Shown: one piece after another, positions 8,508-18,507 of the stretch | Layout: each line of letters starts with the position of its first letter | How positions within the stretch are numbered: position 1 is the stretch's first letter | Source of the DNA: an endosymbiont of unidentified scaly snail isolate Monju | GTDB taxonomy: Bacteria > Pseudomonadota > Gammaproteobacteria > Chromatiales > Chromatiaceae | NCBI RefSeq assembly: GCF_000801295.1 | Contig: NZ_AP012978.1 | Location: 1,364,001 to 1,428,000, forward strand | Length of the DNA: 64,000 nt | Direction: 5' to 3' | Program-made: the position numbers and the translations under genes | The notes under the pieces: generated by a model | Database searches by the model: none | Seen by the model: only the letters and a program-made list of their open reading frames with translations | Told to the model about the DNA's origin: nothing

Positions 8508-9089
8508 ATGAAATCTTCGCTTGATCCTGCCGCCCTTTCCCGGTCCAATCGGGGGATGGCAAAAAAACCCGACATCCCCGAGGAAGAGCGCGCCCTGTTC
8601 CGCGAGGCAATGGCCGGTGTGCGCCCGCAACGCGCCGACCGGGTGGAGCCCTTTCGGGCGCGTCGCGCACCGCGCCCCCTGCAACACCCCGACGAGCAGC
8701 GCGAGCAGGAGCTGGCCGATCTCTCCATCGAGACCCCGGAATTCTTCGAGTTTCGCCGCCCCGGCATCCAGCACCGCCTGTTCCAGGACCTGCAACGCGG
8801 CCTGATCCCGCCGGAGGAAAGCCTGGACCTGCACGGCATGCGCGTCACCGAGGCGCGCAGAGCCTTCAGCCGCTTCCTCGGCGCCAGCCTGCGCCGGGGC
8901 CTGCGTTGCGTACGCATCGTGCACGGCAAGGGGCGCAACTCGCCCGACAGCCAGCCGGTACTCAAGCAGAAGACCTACCAATGGCTGTTGCAGAGCGAGG
9001 CGGTGCTGGCCTTCGTCTCGGCGCCGCGCTGGGACGGTGGCAGTGGCGCCACCTACGCGCTGCTCTCGCGCAAGGCCGGGCGTCGCTGA
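8508..9089 (+). CDS. Smr-domain protein (SmrB/YfcN-like)
   Basis: A 193-residue protein. The N-terminal part KKPDIPEEERALFREAMAGV matches the SmrB leader; if translation starts as in SmrB, the start would be ATG 8556 (177 aa). The C-terminal Smr domain (about residues 100-190) has SLDLHGMRVTEAR and VRIVHGKGRNS, the LDxHG and HGxG motifs of the nuclease. SmrB cleaves mRNA at collided ribosomes in E. coli. It is divergent from surE and convergent with prpD. Confidence 0.85.
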   Translation: MKSSLDPAALSRSNRGMAKKPDIPEEERALFREAMAGVRPQRADRVEPFRARRAPRPLQHPDEQREQELADLSIETPEFFEFRRPGIQHRLFQDLQRGLIPPEESLDLHGMRVTEARRAFSRFLGASLRRGLRCVRIVHGKGRNSPDSQPVLKQKTYQWLLQSEAVLAFVSAPRWDGGSGATYALLSRKAGRR

Positions 9090-9098
9090 GCCCGGCCC

Positions 9099-10550
9099 TC
9101 AGACCACCATCAGCGCCATCACCTCGTCCACGCTGGTCTGCTCGAAGCGCTCCTGGTCGGCGCAGATCGCCAGCAGACGCTCGGCATGCTTGGGCGACAG
9201 CCGGCCGCGCACATAGCGTTCGAACTTCTCCACCAGTAGCGGGATGCCCTCATCGCGACGCCGGCGATGGCCGACCGGGTAGTCCACCACCACCTTGTCG
9301 GTGGCGCTGCCGTCGCGGAAGAACACCTGCACCGCGTTGCCGATGGCGCGCTTGTCGGGCTCCAGGTACTCGCGGGTGAAGCGCGGATTCTCCACCACCT
9401 CCATGCGTTCGCGCAGGGCGTCGATGCGCGGGTCGGCAGCCACCTCGTCTTCGTAGTCCTCGGCGGTGAGGCGGCCGAAGACCAGGGGCACGGCCACCAT
9501 GTACTGCAGGCAGTGGTCGCGGTCGGCCGGGTTGTCCAGCGGACCGGTCTTGTTGATGATGCGGTCGGCCGACTCCTGAGTCTCGATGACGATGCGCTCG
9601 ATCTGGTCGAGCCGGTCGCGAACCTGCGGGTGCAGCGCCAGCGCCGCCTCCACCGCGGTCTGCGCATGGAACTCGGCCGGGAAGCTGATCTTGAACAGGA
9701 TGTTCTCCATCACATAGGTGCCATAGGACTGGCTGAAGCGCAGTTCCTGTCCCTTGAACAGCACATCCTGGAAGCCCCAGGTCGGCGCGGTGATCGCCGA
9801 GGGATAACCCATCTCGCCACGCTCGGCAAGCAGGGCCAGGAACAAGCAGCGTGCCGAGGCGTCGCCCGCAGCCCAGGACTTGCGCGAACCGGTATTCGGG
9901 GCATGCCGATAGGTACGCAGTGCCGAGCCGTCGATCCAGGCGTGCGAGACGGCGTTGCGGATCTCCTCGCGCGAGCAGCCCAGCATGCGCGCGGCCACCG
10001 CGGTAGAGGCGATGCGCACCAGCATCACGTGGTCCAGGCCGACGCGGTTGAAGCTGTTCTCCAGCGCGATCACCCCCTGGATCTCGTGGGCCTGGATCAT
10101 GGCCTCGATCACCTCACGCAGGGTGAGCGAGGGCTCGCCACGTGCCAGCCGGCGGCGCGAGAGCCAATCGGCGAGCGCGAGGATGGCGCCGAGATTGTCC
10201 GAGGGATGGCCCCACTCGGCCGCCAGCCAGGTGTCGTTGTAGTCCAGCCAGCGCACCATGGCGCCGATGTTCCAGGCCGCGCGCACCGGGTCCAGCTCGT
10301 AGGAGGTACCGGGCACGCGCGCACCGCCGGGCAACAGGGCGCCAGGCACCACCGGGCCCAGCAGCTTGGTGCAGGCCGGGTAGTTCAGGGCGTACAGCCC
10401 ACAGCCGATGGTATCCATCCAGCAGTAGCGGGCGGTCTGCATGGCCTCTTCGGAACGGGTGACATCGTAGTCGAGCACATAGTCGGCGATGTCGCGGATC
10501 ACAGCATCGAATTCGGGACGCGCAGCGTCCAGCACGGCAGCCTTGGACAT
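9099..10550 (-). CDS. prpD: 2-methylcitrate dehydratase PrpD
   Basis: A 483-residue MmgE/PrpD-family enzyme that dehydrates 2-methylcitrate to 2-methyl-cis-aconitate. Family blocks are [70 protein letters not shown] and the helical C-terminal domain. It is the last gene of the prp operon, 19 nt after prpC. No acnD or prpF is seen, so this operon uses the PrpD route. Confidence 0.95.
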   Translation of the reverse strand: MSKAAVLDAARPEFDAVIRDIADYVLDYDVTRSEEAMQTARYCWMDTIGCGLYALNYPACTKLLGPVVPGALLPGGARVPGTSYELDPVRAAWNIGAMVRWLDYNDTWLAAEWGHPSDNLGAILALADWLSRRRLARGEPSLTLREVIEAMIQAHEIQGVIALENSFNRVGLDHVMLVRIASTAVAARMLGCSREEIRNAVSHAWIDGSALRTYRHAPNTGSRKSWAAGDASARCLFLALLAERGEMGYPSAITAPTWGFQDVLFKGQELRFSQSYGTYVMENILFKISFPAEFHAQTAVEAALALHPQVRDRLDQIERIVIETQESADRIINKTGPLDNPADRDHCLQYMVAVPLVFGRLTAEDYEDEVAADPRIDALRERMEVVENPRFTREYLEPDKRAIGNAVQVFFRDGSATDKVVVDYPVGHRRRRDEGIPLLVEKFERYVRGRLSPKHAERLLAICADQERFEQTSVDEVMALMVV

Positions 10551-10569
10551 AACAACTCCTGTCGAATGA

Positions 10570-11715
10570 TCAGCGTTGGGCCAGGGGCACGAAGGTGCGG
10601 TTCTCGGGCCCGGTGTAGTGTGCCGAGGGACGGATGATCTTGCCGTCCTCGCGCTGCTCGATGACGTGCGCGCCCCAGCCGGCGACGCGCGCGATAACGA
10701 ACAGCGGGGTGAACAGGTCGGTGGGGATGCGCATCTGTCCGTAGGATACCGCCGAGAAGCAGTCGAGGTTGGGGAACATGTGCTTGAGTTCCCACATTAC
10801 CGCCTCCAGACGCTCAGCGATATGGTAACGGGTGAGATCGCTGTTCTCTTCCGACAGCTCGCGTGCCACCGCCTTGATGATGTCGTTGCGCGGGTCGCCC
10901 ACGGTGTAGACCGGGTGACCAAAGCCGATGACGATCTCGCGCCGCGCCACGCGCTCGCGGATGTCGGCCTCGGCCTCGTCGGCATCCCGGTAACGCGCCT
11001 GGATGCGATGGGCTTCCTCGTTGGCCCCGCCGTGCTTCGGCCCGCGCAAGGCGCCGATGGCCCCGGTGATGGCCGAATACAAATCGGACCCGGTGCCGGC
11101 GATCACCCGTGCGGTGAAGGTCGAGGCGTTGAACTCGTGCTCGGCATACAGGATCAGCGAGGTATGCATGGCGCGCACCCAGGAGGCTCGCGGCGCCTCG
11201 CCGTGCAGCAGATGCAGGAAGTGCGCACCGATGCTCTCGTCGTCGGTCTCGACCTCGATGCGCCGGCCGTTCTGCGCGAAGTGGTACCAGTACAGCAGCA
11301 TGGAAGGAAAGGCCGCCATCAGGCGATCGATCAGGTCGCGCGCCTCCGCCGCCGGCTGGTCAGGCGCTTCGGGCTGTAACGAGCCGAGCACCGAGCAACC
11401 GGTGCGCAGCACGTCCATCGGATGCGCCGCCGGCGGCAGGGCCTCGAGTGCCTGGCGCAGTGCCGGCGGCAGCCCGCGCAGGGCACGCAGCTTCGCCTTG
11501 TAGGCCGCCAGCGTGGCGGCATCGGGCAACTCGCCGTGGATCAGCAGATAGGCCACCTCCTCGAACTCGCAGGCGGCGGCCAGGTCGCGGATGTCGTACC
11601 CGCGATAGTGCAGATCGTTGCCACTGCGCCCCACGGTACAGATGGCAGTATTGCCGGCCACGGTACCGGACAGGGCAACGGATTTCTTGGCACGGGGAAG
11701 TGTCTGTGCATTCAT
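10570..11715 (-). CDS. prpC: 2-methylcitrate synthase PrpC
   Basis: A 381-residue short-type citrate synthase fold enzyme that condenses propionyl-CoA with oxaloacetate. It has [22 protein letters not shown] near the N terminus, the active-site His region [29 protein letters not shown] and the catalytic Asp region near the C terminus ([21 protein letters not shown]). The start overlaps the prpB stop (ATGA). Operon context separates it from the TCA citrate synthase. Confidence 0.95.
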   Translation of the reverse strand: MNAQTLPRAKKSVALSGTVAGNTAICTVGRSGNDLHYRGYDIRDLAAACEFEEVAYLLIHGELPDAATLAAYKAKLRALRGLPPALRQALEALPPAAHPMDVLRTGCSVLGSLQPEAPDQPAAEARDLIDRLMAAFPSMLLYWYHFAQNGRRIEVETDDESIGAHFLHLLHGEAPRASWVRAMHTSLILYAEHEFNASTFTARVIAGTGSDLYSAITGAIGALRGPKHGGANEEAHRIQARYRDADEAEADIRERVARREIVIGFGHPVYTVGDPRNDIIKAVARELSEENSDLTRYHIAERLEAVMWELKHMFPNLDCFSAVSYGQMRIPTDLFTPLFVIARVAGWGAHVIEQREDGKIIRPSAHYTGPENRTFVPLAQR

Positions 11716-12617
11716 GATGTCGGCTCCTGCGGTTGTGCCGCCTCGGCGGCGAACAGCTCGTCGAGCTTGCGCTCGTAGTCGTGATAACCGAGAAAGGCGT
11801 ACAACTCCTCACGGGTCTGCATGCTGTCGAGCACCGCACGCTGGGTGCCCTGCTCGCGCAGCACCTGGTAGACGCGCAACGCCGCGGCGTTGGCGGCACG
11901 GAAGGCCGATAGCGGGTAGAGCGCGATATGTACGCCAGCCGAGGCCAGTTCCTCCACGGTGAACAGCGGCGTGGCACCGAACTCGGTGATGTTCGCCAGC
12001 ACCGGCACGCCCACCGCCTCGACGAACTCGCGGTACTGTTCGAGCGTGGTCATGGCCTCGGGGAAGATCATGTCGGCTCCGGCCTCGACGCACGCGACCG
12101 CGCGCTCGATGGCCGACTCCATGCCCTCCACTGCCAGCGCGTCGGTGCGCGCCATCACCACGAACTCGGGGTCAGTACGCGCATCGACCGCCGCCTTGAT
12201 GCGATCGACCATCTCCTGCACGGGCACGATGGCCTTGTTCGGGCGATGACCGCAGCGCTTCTGCGCCACCTGGTCCTCGATGTGCATGGCTGCCGCACCG
12301 CACTTGATAAGCGAACGCACGGCGCGCGCAATGTTGAAGGCCCCGCCCCAGCCGGTATCCGCGTCCACCAGCACCGGCAGTTCGGTCACGTCGGTGATGC
12401 GCCGCAGGTCGGTGAGCACGTCCTCGAGCGTGGTGATGCCCAGGTCCGGGATGCCGCAGGAACCCGCAGCCACACCACCACCCGAGAGGTACAGCGCACG
12501 AAAGCCGGAGGCCTCGGCCAAACGGGCATGATAGGCGTTGATCGCCCCCACGCATTGCAGGGGCCTTTCCTGTTCGATGGCCTGGCGGAAGCGCCGGCCG
12601 GGGGAGTCACATGTCAT
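11712..12617 (-). CDS. prpB: 2-methylisocitrate lyase PrpB
   Basis: A 301-residue isocitrate-lyase-superfamily TIM barrel that splits 2-methylisocitrate into pyruvate and succinate. It shows [19 protein letters not shown], the metal-binding [27 protein letters not shown] with the catalytic Cys loop, and [11 protein letters not shown]. It lies 32 nt after the regulator gene and overlaps prpC by 4 nt. Confidence 0.96.
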   Translation of the reverse strand: MTCDSPGRRFRQAIEQERPLQCVGAINAYHARLAEASGFRALYLSGGGVAAGSCGIPDLGITTLEDVLTDLRRITDVTELPVLVDADTGWGGAFNIARAVRSLIKCGAAAMHIEDQVAQKRCGHRPNKAIVPVQEMVDRIKAAVDARTDPEFVVMARTDALAVEGMESAIERAVACVEAGADMIFPEAMTTLEQYREFVEAVGVPVLANITEFGATPLFTVEELASAGVHIALYPLSAFRAANAAALRVYQVLREQGTQRAVLDSMQTREELYAFLGYHDYERKLDELFAAEAAQPQEPTS

Positions 12618-12649
12618 GATGTCTTTTCACCTGTTTCATTGGGGTCGCG

Positions 12650-13336
12650 TCAATCCAGCACCGCGCACCGTCCCTGCCCGAGCATGCGCTCCACGTTCTC
12701 GCGCGAGGCGCGGATGTGGGCGCGCATCAACAGCTCGGCCATTTCGCCATCGCCGCGTTCGATGGCATCGACGATGCCCCGGTGCTCGTTCAGTGCCGCC
12801 GGTCCGCGCTCGCTGCGCATGCCGCACTGGCAGCGGTACATGCGGACCTGGTAGTAGAGGTCATTGCACAGCAGCTTGACCAGGTAGGCATTGCCGCTGC
12901 CCTGGATGACCCGGTAGTGGAAATCCACATCACCCGGCGCCTGGAAATAGGCATGCCCCGCATCCTCGCGGATCTGCTGCTCGTGGGCATCGAGCGTCTC
13001 GCGCAGTTGTGCCACCGCCTGCCGGTCCATGCGTGCCGCGGCCTGGCGCGCGGCGGTGCCCTCCAGCGCCTCGCGCACGTGGAAGATGTCGATCAGGCGC
13101 GCGCGGCTCAACTCGACCACCCGCGCACCCACGTTGGGCCGGCGTTCGATCAGGCCCATCGCAGCAAGCTGACCGATGGCCTCGCGCAGCGGCCCGCGAC
13201 TGATGCCGAAGCGCGCCGCCAGCTCGGCCTCGCTGATCTTGCTGCCCGGCGGGATGGCGCCCTCGACGATGGCCTCGCGCAACTCGCAGAAGATGCGCTG
13301 CGACAGGGTGACCGCGGACTCGGCGCAGACACTCAT
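12650..13336 (-). CDS. prpR: FCD-type GntR transcriptional regulator of the prp operon
   Basis: A 228-residue protein. Residues about 8-75 form the winged helix (IFCELREAIVEGAIPPGSKISEAELAARFGISRGPLREAI), and the rest is an all-helical FCD ligand domain with metal-site residues (DVDFHYRVIQ..., NEHRGIVDAIERGD). ATG 13336 overlaps the prpE stop (ATGA). FCD regulators of propionate and malonate genes bind palindromes of the ATTGTNNACAAT type; two such sites lie upstream of prpE, so autoregulation of the operon is likely. The symbol is by context; this is not the sigma-54 PrpR of enterics. Confidence 0.88.
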   Translation of the reverse strand: MSVCAESAVTLSQRIFCELREAIVEGAIPPGSKISEAELAARFGISRGPLREAIGQLAAMGLIERRPNVGARVVELSRARLIDIFHVREALEGTAARQAAARMDRQAVAQLRETLDAHEQQIREDAGHAYFQAPGDVDFHYRVIQGSGNAYLVKLLCNDLYYQVRMYRCQCGMRSERGPAALNEHRGIVDAIERGDGEMAELLMRAHIRASRENVERMLGQGRCAVLD

Positions 13337-15234
13337 TCGCCGCTTCCCGCATAACCCAGGCCGCGCAACGCCTCGGTGATCTCGTCGAGAATGGCCGGGT
13401 CGTCGATGGTCGCCGGCATGCGCCACTCGGCGCCGTCGGCAATCTTCGCCATGGTGCCGCGCAGGATCTTGCCCGAGCGCGTCTTGGGCAGACGCGCGAC
13501 CACCGCCACCTGCTTGAAGGCGGCCACCGGGCCGATGCGTTCGCGCACCAGTGCGACCAGCTCGGCGCACAGCACCTCGCCCGCCTTCTGCGCCCCGGCC
13601 TTGAGCACCACCAGGCCCAGCGGCAACTGTCCCTTGAGCGCGTCGGCCACACCGATCACCGCGCATTCGGCCACGTCCGGGTGGCTGGCCAGCACCTCCT
13701 CCATGGCGCCGGTAGACAGGCGATGCCCGGCGACATTGATGACATCGTCGGTACGGCTCATGATCCACAGGTAGCCGTCCTCGTCGCGGTAGCCCGCGTC
13801 GCCGGTGAGATAGAACCCGGGATAGCGCGCCAGGTAGCTCTCGATGAAACGCTGATCGTTGCGCCACAGGGTGGGCAGACAGGAAGGCGGTAGCGGCAGG
13901 CGGATGACGATGTTCCCCATCTCCCCGGCCGGCAGCTCTTCGCCCTGCTCATCGAGGATGCGCACGTCGTAGCCGGGCATGGGCACACTCGGCGAACCGG
14001 GCTTGACCGGCAACACCTCGATACCCAGCGGATTGGCGGCGATGGCCCAGCCGGTCTCGGTCTGCCACCAGTGATCGATCACCGGCTTGCCCAGCTTTTC
14101 CTGCGCCCAGCCCAGGGTGTCGGGATCGCAGCGTTCGCCCGCGAGGAACAGGGCGCGCATGCACGAGAGATCGTATTGCGCCAGGTACTCGCCCTCGGGG
14201 TCTTCCTTCTTGATCGCGCGAAAGGCTGTAGGGGCAGTGAACAGCACCTTCACCCCGTATTCCGAGATCACCCGCCAGAAGGCGCCGGGATCGGGCGTGC
14301 CCACCGGCTTGCCTTCGTACATCACGGTGGTACAGCCGGCCAGCAGCGGACCGTAGACGATGTAGCTGTGACCAACCACCCAGCCCACGTCCGAGGCGGC
14401 CCAGAACAGGTCGCCGGCGCGCACGTCGTAGATATTGTGCATCGACCACAACATGGCCACCGCATGCCCACCGTTGTCGCGCACCACGCCCTTGGGCTGG
14501 CCCGTGGTGCCCGAGGTGTAGAGGATATAGAGTGGATCGGTGGCCGCCACCGGCACGCAGTCGGCAGGCTCGGCAGTAGCCGTCGCCTGCGCCCAGTCGA
14601 CGTCACGGCCGTCGATCATGCTTGCTGGTCGCCGCGGGCGTTGCAGGATGACGCAATGCTCGGGCTTGTGCGACACACTGGCGATCGCCTCGTCGAGCAA
14701 GGGCTTGTATTCGACGATGCGGTTCGGCTCGATGCCGCAGGAGGCGCTGACGATCACCTTCGGCTCGGCGTCCTCGATACGAGTCGCCAGCTCGCGCGCC
14801 GCGAAGCCGCCGAACACCACCGAGTGAATGGTCCCCAGGCGCGCGCTAGCCAGCATGGCAATGGTCGCCTCGGGCACCATGGGCATGTAGATCAGTACCC
14901 GGTCGCCCTTCTCCACGCCCAGCCCGCGCAGTACCCCGGCGAAGCGCGCCACTTCGTCGCGCAGTTGCGCATAGGTGTAGCGGCGCTTGCTCTCGGTTAC
15001 CGGCGAGTCCCAGATCAGCGCATCCTGGTCACCGCGCCCCGCGGCCACGTGCCGATCCAAGGCGTTGTGGCAGGTATTGAACTCACCACCGACGAACCAG
15101 CGCGGCACCGGCTTCGTCGTGCGGTCGAGCACCTGCTCCCACGGCTTGTGCCATTCCAGCGCCTGCGCTGCCTCGCCCCAGAACCCCTCGGGGTCGCGTA
15201 ACGAACGTTCGTAGATCTCGTGGTAGCGGTCCAT
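13333..15234 (-). CDS. prpE: Propionyl-CoA synthetase PrpE
   Basis: A 633-residue acyl-CoA synthetase that activates propionate. It has the ACAS N-terminal block (YHEIYERSLRDPEGFWGEAA), the P-loop YTSGTTGQPKGV, WWQTETGWAI, GDAGYRDEDGYLWIMSRTDD and the acylation-prone Lys in KTRSGKILRG near the C terminus. ATG 15234 has a GGGGAG site; the open frame upstream is in the leader. First gene of the prp operon. Confidence 0.95.
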   Translation of the reverse strand: MDRYHEIYERSLRDPEGFWGEAAQALEWHKPWEQVLDRTTKPVPRWFVGGEFNTCHNALDRHVAAGRGDQDALIWDSPVTESKRRYTYAQLRDEVARFAGVLRGLGVEKGDRVLIYMPMVPEATIAMLASARLGTIHSVVFGGFAARELATRIEDAEPKVIVSASCGIEPNRIVEYKPLLDEAIASVSHKPEHCVILQRPRRPASMIDGRDVDWAQATATAEPADCVPVAATDPLYILYTSGTTGQPKGVVRDNGGHAVAMLWSMHNIYDVRAGDLFWAASDVGWVVGHSYIVYGPLLAGCTTVMYEGKPVGTPDPGAFWRVISEYGVKVLFTAPTAFRAIKKEDPEGEYLAQYDLSCMRALFLAGERCDPDTLGWAQEKLGKPVIDHWWQTETGWAIAANPLGIEVLPVKPGSPSVPMPGYDVRILDEQGEELPAGEMGNIVIRLPLPPSCLPTLWRNDQRFIESYLARYPGFYLTGDAGYRDEDGYLWIMSRTDDVINVAGHRLSTGAMEEVLASHPDVAECAVIGVADALKGQLPLGLVVLKAGAQKAGEVLCAELVALVRERIGPVAAFKQVAVVARLPKTRSGKILRGTMAKIADGAEWRMPATIDDPAILDEITEALRGLGYAGSGE

Positions 15235-15298
15235 GTCTCCCCCTTGCCATGGCTGCATGATGTTTTTTCTCTCAACCAGCACCCTGAGGCCTCCACCC

Positions 15299-15369
15299 CC
15301 CTTGTCGAGGGGAAACGGAAACCCCATACCGCGCTTTACCCGCTTCGCCCTCTCGCCCCCTCACAAGGG
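15299..15369 (-). promoter_or_regulatory. Long inverted repeat in the prpE leader
   Basis: CCCTTGTCGAGGGG (15299-15312) and CCCCTCACAAGGG (15357-15369) are complementary apart from one bulged base. They lie between the predicted promoter and prpE, so the mRNA leader of about 150 nt could fold. Function unknown. Confidence 0.4.
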
Positions 15370-15385
15370 AGGAGGAAAGCGACCA

Positions 15386-15400
15386 GATTGTCGACAATAT
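15386..15400 (-). promoter_or_regulatory. Operator 1, probably for the FCD/GntR regulator
   Basis: Contains the perfect palindrome ATTGTCGACAAT (15387-15398). It overlaps the -10 hexamer of the prp promoter, so binding there should block transcription. The 15-mer GATTGTCGACAATAT recurs inverted at 15448-15462. Confidence 0.72.
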
Positions 15401-15423
15401 AGCGCATGATCCGCCTCATACAA
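15396..15423 (-). promoter_or_regulatory. Predicted prp operon promoter
   Basis: On the minus strand, TTGTAT (15423-15418) and TATATT (15401-15396) are spaced by 16 nt. The -10 box is 5 of 6 to consensus and sits inside operator 1. It is upstream of prpE with no gene between. Confidence 0.6.
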
Positions 15424-15447
15424 CAGGAATCTGGATTTGAAAGCTCA

Positions 15448-15462
15448 ATATTGTCGACAATC
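15448..15462 (-). promoter_or_regulatory. Operator 2, probably for the FCD/GntR regulator
   Basis: A second perfect ATTGTCGACAAT (15450-15461) in the opposite extended orientation, 63 bp from operator 1 (about six helical turns). It overlaps the stop codon of sdhE. The spacing would allow looping or cooperative binding around the promoter. Confidence 0.68.
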
Positions 15463-15715
15463 AGTCGGCGGGAGTCAGGCGCCGCAGATGCTCCACCAGG
15501 GCATGGAGCCGAGCATCGGCAGGGCGTTCATCGAGCAGCAGCCAGCGCTGGAGCTGAGGATTTTCTTCACCGAGCAGGCACCGGAAGGCCGCCTGCTCCG
15601 CGGCGGCCGCAGTGGCATAGTGACGTTCCAGGTAAGCCAGCAGGATCTCGTCGAGTTCGAGCATGCCGCGCCGGCATTGCCAGCGCAGGCGCGCCAGTTC
15701 CCGCTCAGATGGCAT
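15461..15715 (-). CDS. sdhE: FAD assembly factor SdhE
   Basis: An 84-residue protein needed for covalent attachment of FAD to SdhA. It carries the diagnostic RRGMLELDEILLAYLERHY and EENPQLQRWLL. It overlaps the end of sdhB by 11 nt, so the two are co-translated. Its stop codon overlaps prp operator 2. Confidence 0.94.
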   Translation of the reverse strand: MPSERELARLRWQCRRGMLELDEILLAYLERHYATAAAAEQAAFRCLLGEENPQLQRWLLLDERPADARLHALVEHLRRLTPAD

Positions 15716-16397
15716 GTCCGAGCATCAGTTGCTTGATATGCCCGATGGCGCGGGTGGGATTCAGGCCCTTGGGGCAGACCTCGACGCAATTCATGATGGT
15801 GTGACAGCGGAACAGCCGGTAAGGACCTTCGAGTGCGTCGAGCCGTTCCTCGGTGGCCTGGTCGCGGCTGTCGGCGAGAAAACGCCAGGCAGTGAGCAGT
15901 GCCTGCGGCCCATGGAACTTGTCGGGGTTCCACCAGAAGGACGGGCAGGCGGTCGAGCAGCAACCGCAAAGGATACATTCGTACAGACCGTCGAGACGCT
16001 CGCGCTCGGCCGGACTTTGACGAATCTCCTGCTCGGGCATGGGATCCTTGCGCACCAACCAGGGCGTGACCGCGCGGTACTGCGCATAGAACTGGCTCAT
16101 GTCCACCACCAGGTCGCGGACGATAGGCCGCCCCGGCAACGGCCGGACAGTTACCGGCGCCTTGAGGTCGGCTACCGCGGTGATACAGGCCAGGCGGTTG
16201 CTGCCATTGACGTTTACCGCATCCGAGCCGCACACCCCCTCGCCGCAGGAATGACGAAAGGCGAAGGACTCGTCCTGACGCTTGATCTCGAGCAAGGCGT
16301 CACGCAGCATCATGCCGCGCCAGGTCTCGATCTCGAGGGACTGCAGATGCGGCGCCTCGTCGGACTCCGGGTTGTAGCGCGAGACCAGGAATTGCAC
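15705..16397 (-). CDS. sdhB: Succinate dehydrogenase iron-sulfur subunit
   Basis: A 230-residue protein with three clusters. The N-terminal ferredoxin fold has the [2Fe-2S] ligands in HSCGEGVCGSDAV and a Cys in NRLACIT. The C-terminal half has CILCGCCSTACP and CHTIMNCVEVCPKGLNP for the [4Fe-4S] and [3Fe-4S] clusters. It relays electrons from SdhA to quinone. The reading frame begins at GTG 16397, 14 nt after sdhA. Confidence 0.97.
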   Translation of the reverse strand: MQFLVSRYNPESDEAPHLQSLEIETWRGMMLRDALLEIKRQDESFAFRHSCGEGVCGSDAVNVNGSNRLACITAVADLKAPVTVRPLPGRPIVRDLVVDMSQFYAQYRAVTPWLVRKDPMPEQEIRQSPAERERLDGLYECILCGCCSTACPSFWWNPDKFHGPQALLTAWRFLADSRDQATEERLDALEGPYRLFRCHTIMNCVEVCPKGLNPTRAIGHIKQLMLGHAI

Positions 16398-16411
16398 GGT
16401 ACAGGCCCTCT

Positions 16412-18166
16412 TCAGTACACCCTTTCCTTCGGCGGGAAGCTCTCGACGGTCAGCGGCCGGGTGTGTACCGGCTTGTAGTCGAGACGATCGTCCTCGCGGA
16501 AGTACAGGGTGTGTTTCATCCAGTTCACATCGTCACGCTCGGGATAGTCGGGCCGCGAGTGCGCGCCCCGGCTCTCGCGCCGCGCCAGCGCCGAGACCGC
16601 GATCGCCATGCCGCAGTCGATCAGGTTCTCCAGCTCCAGCGCCTCGATACGCGCGGTGTTGAAGATCCGCGAATGATCACGCAGACACACGGCGTCGAGT
16701 TCCTCTCGCAGCGCGCGCAGCTGTTCCAGTCCCTCGCTCATGATCTCCTCGGTGCGGAAGACACCGGCGTGATCCTCCATCGCCTTGCGGAAGGCGTCGC
16801 GCAGTTCGCGCACCGTGGGCCCGTCGCCCTTGCGATCCCAGCGGTTCAGGCGCGCCATGGCCTGCTCCACACTGGCCTCGTCGAGCGGCCGGTGATGACG
16901 GCCGAGCTGCTCGCGCAGGTCCAGGCCGGCGGCACGCCCGAACACCAGGATGTCGAGCAGGGAATTCCCACCCAGGCGGTTGGCGCCATGCACCGAGACA
17001 CAGGCGCACTCGCCCGCAACATACAGACCCGGAACGACCTCCTCACCGGTCCCGTGCGGCACCAGCACCCGCCCGAAGCGGTCGGTGGGGATGCCGCCCA
17101 TGGCATAGTGCGCGGTCGGGAATACCGGCAGCGGTTCCTTCGGCGCATCCACCCCGGCGAAGATGCGCCCGGTCTCGCGGATTCCGGGCAGACGCTGGTT
17201 GATGATCTCCTCACCCAGGTGATCCAGCTTGAGCAACACGTGATCGCCATTCGGACCGCAGCCCCGCCCCTCCTTGACCTCGGTGACGATGGCGCGCGAA
17301 ACCACATCGCGACTGGCCAGGTCCTTGGCGTTGGGGGCGTAGCGCTCCATGAAGCGTTCGCCGTCCTTGTTGATCAGGTAACCGCCCTCCCCGCGCACCC
17401 CTTCGGTGATGAGCATGCCCTTGCCGGCGATACCGGTGGGATGGAACTGGAAGAACTCCATGTCCATCAGCGGAATGCCGGCACGCAGCGCCATCGCCAT
17501 GCCGTCGCCGGTATTGATGTGCGCATTGGAAGTGGTACGGAACACCTGCCCACAACCGCCGGTGGCCAGCACCGTAGCCTTGGCCTCGATCAACAGCGGC
17601 TCACCATTCTCGATCTCCAGCACCAGGGCGCCGAGGATGGCGCCTTCGTCGTCGCGGATCAGGTCGATGGCAAAGTATTCGTCGAAGAAATGGGTACGCG
17701 CGCGCAGGTTCTGCTGATACAGGGTATGCAGGATGGCATGCCCGGTACGGTCGGCCGCGGCGCAGGTGCGCGCCGCCTGGGGACCACCGAAGTTCTGGCT
17801 CTGGCCGCCGAAGGCGCGCTGGTAGATCTTGCCATTGTCCAGGCGCGAGAACGGCACCCCGGCGTGTTCCAGCTCATACACCGTGGGAATGGCCTCGCGG
17901 CACATGTACTCGATGGCGTCCTGGTCGCCGAGCCAGTCCGAACCCTTCACGGTATCGAACATGTGCCAGTGCCAGTTGTCGGGCAACACGTTGGCTAACG
18001 CCGCATTCACCCCGCCCTGCGCGGCCACGGTATGCGAACGGGTGGGAAACACCTTGGAGACCACGGCGACCCGGAAATCCGAATCCGCCAGTTGCAGGGC
18101 GGCGTTCAGGCCAGCGCCACCGGCACCGATGATCAAGGCATCGAAACGTCTGCGCGCCAGGGTCAT
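16412..18166 (-). CDS. sdhA: Succinate dehydrogenase flavoprotein subunit
   Basis: A 584-residue flavoprotein that oxidises succinate to fumarate. It has FDALIIGAGGAGLNAAL for the FAD dinucleotide fold, the covalent FAD His in SHTVAAQGGVNA, QFHPTGIAGKGMLITEGVRGEGG in the active site and SRPDYPERDDVNWMKHT at the C terminus. ATG 18166 overlaps the sdhD stop, which supports this start over an upstream alternative. Confidence 0.97.
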   Translation of the reverse strand: MTLARRRFDALIIGAGGAGLNAALQLADSDFRVAVVSKVFPTRSHTVAAQGGVNAALANVLPDNWHWHMFDTVKGSDWLGDQDAIEYMCREAIPTVYELEHAGVPFSRLDNGKIYQRAFGGQSQNFGGPQAARTCAAADRTGHAILHTLYQQNLRARTHFFDEYFAIDLIRDDEGAILGALVLEIENGEPLLIEAKATVLATGGCGQVFRTTSNAHINTGDGMAMALRAGIPLMDMEFFQFHPTGIAGKGMLITEGVRGEGGYLINKDGERFMERYAPNAKDLASRDVVSRAIVTEVKEGRGCGPNGDHVLLKLDHLGEEIINQRLPGIRETGRIFAGVDAPKEPLPVFPTAHYAMGGIPTDRFGRVLVPHGTGEEVVPGLYVAGECACVSVHGANRLGGNSLLDILVFGRAAGLDLREQLGRHHRPLDEASVEQAMARLNRWDRKGDGPTVRELRDAFRKAMEDHAGVFRTEEIMSEGLEQLRALREELDAVCLRDHSRIFNTARIEALELENLIDCGMAIAVSALARRESRGAHSRPDYPERDDVNWMKHTLYFREDDRLDYKPVHTRPLTVESFPPKERVY

Positions 18167-18507
18167 GAGTGCAACCTCGCGAGCAGCAGCGCCTGCGCGG
18201 CCCACAGGCCACAGGCCACCAGTCCGAAGCCGACCAGTGCCAGCAGGGAGATACGCAAGGCCAGCGGGCGCACGTAGTCGAGCAACACGTCACGCATGCC
18301 TATCCAGGCATGCAACAGCAGGGCCAGCACATACAGCAGGGTGGCCACTGACATCAGCGGCTGCGCGAACAGGTCGCGCCAATGGCGCCAGTCGCCATGC
18401 CCGCCCGCCAGCATCAGCGCCAGCAGGTACAGGGTGAACAGGCCGAGGTAGATGGCCGTGATGCGTTGCAACACCCAGGCGCGCAGGCCCGATGCCGTAC
18501 GACTCAT
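18163..18507 (-). CDS. sdhD: Succinate dehydrogenase membrane anchor SdhD
   Basis: A 114-residue subunit with three membrane helices. It contains the heme-ligand helix LLLHAWIGMRDVLLDYVRP typical of SdhD. The start overlaps the sdhC stop and the stop overlaps the sdhA start (both ATGA), so the sdhC-D-A genes are translationally coupled. Confidence 0.93.
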   Translation of the reverse strand: MSRTASGLRAWVLQRITAIYLGLFTLYLLALMLAGGHGDWRHWRDLFAQPLMSVATLLYVLALLLHAWIGMRDVLLDYVRPLALRISLLALVGFGLVACGLWAAQALLLARLHS

